Source of the DNA: Bacilli bacterium
Lineage (GTDB): Bacteria; Bacillota_I; Bacilli_A; RF39; UBA660
NCBI GenBank assembly: GCA_016296185.1
Contig: JAEDJT010000054.1
Location: 1-7,816 of the forward strand
Length of the DNA stretch: 7,816 bases
Direction of reading: 5' to 3'
Shown: positions 6,671 to 7,816 of the stretch, piece after piece
How positions within the stretch are numbered: the first letter of the stretch is position 1
Layout of the letters: each line of letters starts with the position of its first letter
Program-made: the position numbers and the translations under genes
The notes under the pieces: model-generated
What the model saw: the letters and a program-made list of their open reading frames with translations, nothing else
Databases searched by the model: none
What the model was told of the DNA's origin: nothing

Positions 6671-7243
6671 TCATTTATGCTTAAAGTAATCCTTTGCATA
6701 TTGTATAATATACTCTGCATTTTCAGAAACTTTTCCTTTTTCATTATTGTCTACTGAAATAGAATTAGGAATTATATAATAATCATTATAGTCTGCAATA
6801 AAACGTCTACAAATTTCAGCACAATTAGGATTTTTTTCTCTATTAAGAGTTCTGATTAACCTTTCTTTATCATTTACGGAAATCCATACTGGTAGGATAC
6901 TTAGCTCTTCATAATCTTCTAATAAAGTTTGAAGAGCTTCCATATTAAAAATTCCAATATTGATTTTATCAGATATTAAAGAAGTTCTTAATGTGCCATA
7001 GAACCATCCATTAAAAGATGTTGCTTCCATCATATTACAATTTAAAATATTTTCTGTAAATTCTTCATTATTCATAAAATAATAATCTTTACCGTTGATT
7101 TCTTTTTCTCTTTTAGGACGAGTAGTAGCTCCAATAATATTATTAAAAAGAACTTTATCTTTTTTTAAAATAGCTCTTTTAATAGTATCTTTGCCACAGC
7201 CGCTCGGACCATATATAGCAATTAAATTAAATTTTTCACTCAT
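6671..7243 (-). CDS. gmk: Guanylate kinase-like nucleoside monophosphate kinase
   Basis: A 190-residue P-loop kinase, expected to phosphorylate GMP or dGMP with ATP, a step towards dGTP. Seen: Walker A GPSGCGKDT (12-20); the GMP-binding segment ATTRPKREKEINGKDYYF (39-56) with TTR, Arg, Glu and Tyr as in guanylate kinases; the second part MMEATSFNGWFYGT (71-84), equal to the usual E-x-A-x-F-x-G-x-x-YGT; and a lid-like LIRTLNREKNP...CRRFIADYNDYY. The length is slightly under the cellular enzyme (about 200). Asp instead of Ser/Thr before the last Thr of Walker A is uncommon but seen in phage kinases. The start is ATG with AGAGG 9 bases upstream; it overlaps the preceding gene by 8 bases and ends in TGA. 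No TAG. A general dNMP kinase remains possible. Confidence 0.87.
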   Translation of the reverse strand: MSEKFNLIAIYGPSGCGKDTIKRAILKKDKVLFNNIIGATTRPKREKEINGKDYYFMNNEEFTENILNCNMMEATSFNGWFYGTLRTSLISDKINIGIFNMEALQTLLEDYEELSILPVWISVNDKERLIRTLNREKNPNCAEICRRFIADYNDYYIIPNSISVDNNEKGKVSENAEYIIQYAKDYFKHK

Positions 7244-7775
7244 GTTTTACCTCTTGTGACCAAATTGTATAAATATCTTCAACAATAGCATCGTATCCTG
7301 AAATATCACCTGGAATCTAAGTATAAAGTACATTATACTTATTTAACAGCTATTTCATAGGCTCCGCTAATGCATCTGATTCTTCTTCTGTCTAAAGTCT
7401 GCCTTTTGCATGATAAGGTTTCACTCTTGTTAATAAATAATTTATGTTATTATAAGAATGAAAAACATTTGCAACAACATCATTAAAAGACTCTCCTAAA
7501 ACAGGATTAGTATTATAAAATGCTGAAAGCAAAAGAGGAGAATCAGTTATTACTATATCGACCTCATTTTCCATTCGAGAAATTCTAAAACTCTACTGAC
7601 CAAAGATATATGCTTGATTTTGAAATGCTTTTTCACTATTTTCCCATACTTTATCTTTAGCAAACTCTGTAATAAGTTCTGCTTCAATTCCTCTCATTTT
7701 TAATTTAGAAAAGATATATGCAGCGCCAGTTGATTTACCAGCGCCAGGTACTCCGAATAAATTAACAATTATCAT
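7236..7775 (-). CDS. NadR/AAA_28-like P-loop ATPase (four in-frame TAG)
   Basis: A 179-residue protein with TAG as Gln at codons 61, 128, 142 and 153; half of its Gln codons are TAG. With the standard code it would fall into a 60-codon piece and fragments. Seen: Walker A GVPGAGKST (8-16); LKMRGIEAELITEFAKD (25-41), typical of the AAA_28 (NadR/Ttd14-like) family; QAYIFGQQSFRISR (54-67), where the TAG gives the Gln that the family has before the R-x-x-R helix; IVITDSPLLLS (74-82), the Walker B-like part; and RVKPYHAKGRLQ, whose Arg/Lys suit a lid. Common in phages as a kinase-like ATPase of unknown substrate; a nucleotide-kinase role is inferred from the next gene. ATG at 7775 has AAGGAG (7784-7789) 8 bases upstream. 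It ends in TGA, overlapping the guanylate kinase-like start by 8 bases. Confidence 0.87.
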
Positions 7776-7778
7776 TAT

Positions 7779-7816
7779 TTATTCTCCTTCTACAGATTGT
7801 CTTTCGTGTTTAAGAA
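7779..7816 (-). CDS. 3' end of a further - strand gene (partial)
   Basis: About 12 codons run in from beyond the right edge. One frame reads LKHERQSVEGE and stops at TAA (7779-7781). A second frame, open only with TAG as Gln, stops at TAA (7775-7777) overlapping the next ATG. I cannot tell which is used, but the packing on this strand makes a gene end here likely. Confidence 0.4.
   Translation of the reverse strand, partial: LKHERQSVEGE

Noticed and set aside
1..7816. TGA reassigned to Trp (table 4 type)
   Set aside because: Three genes end at TGA at family-typical lengths and the recognised Trp residues use TGG.
1..7816. Suppressor tRNA, CRISPR array, integrase or insertion sequence
   Set aside because: No cloverleaf with CUA anticodon, regularly spaced repeats, or transposase/integrase motif was found by eye on either strand.

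Overview
This window looks like part of the genome of a tailed phage or prophage that reads TAG as glutamine (translation table 15 type). The best evidence is direct. Seven of thirteen complete genes contain in-frame TAG codons, 17 in all, yet their proteins continue with recognisable family sequence past each one. No gene ends in TAG: ten end in TAA and three in TGA. Three of the TAGs fall where the family normally has Gln (NrdD residue 209, RuvC residue 83, NadR-like ATPase residue 61; comparison from memory). The DNA is A/T-rich. Most genes have strong AGGAGG-type ribosome sites and there are sigma70-type promoters with extended -10 elements, which suggests a Firmicutes (Clostridia-like) host rather than a Bacteroidota one. 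NrdD and NrdG point to growth without oxygen, as in the gut. All of this is inference; no host gene is present.

Layout. Positions 1-1109 (+ strand) hold three small genes that resemble a virion-associated cassette of Clostridia phages: a Cys-rich protein, a probable beta-rich surface protein and a short helical protein. A strong hairpin at 1112-1155 separates them from everything else, which lies on the - strand. Reading leftwards from the right edge, one unit is a NadR-like P-loop ATPase, a guanylate kinase-like protein and the large anaerobic ribonucleotide reductase NrdD (ATP cone to glycyl radical site, three internal TAGs). A promoter at 4373-4401 then starts a compact unit with overlapping genes: nrdG, three small unknown genes (one of them visible only with the recoded TAG), dut and a TatD-family nuclease, closed by a terminator at 1706-1748. 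A second promoter, whose -35 lies at the edge of that terminator's T-run, drives a RuvC-type resolvase, which ends at the shared terminator.

How the genes work together. The - strand genes make and clean up dNTP pools without oxygen (NrdD with its activase NrdG, dUTPase, guanylate kinase-like enzyme) and process DNA (RuvC-like, TatD-like); the + strand genes probably belong to the virion. NrdD can be completed only if TAG is decoded, because its glycyl radical loop lies after the third TAG, whereas NrdG, dUTPase and the guanylate kinase-like gene contain no TAG. The suppressor tRNA that this implies is not in the window.
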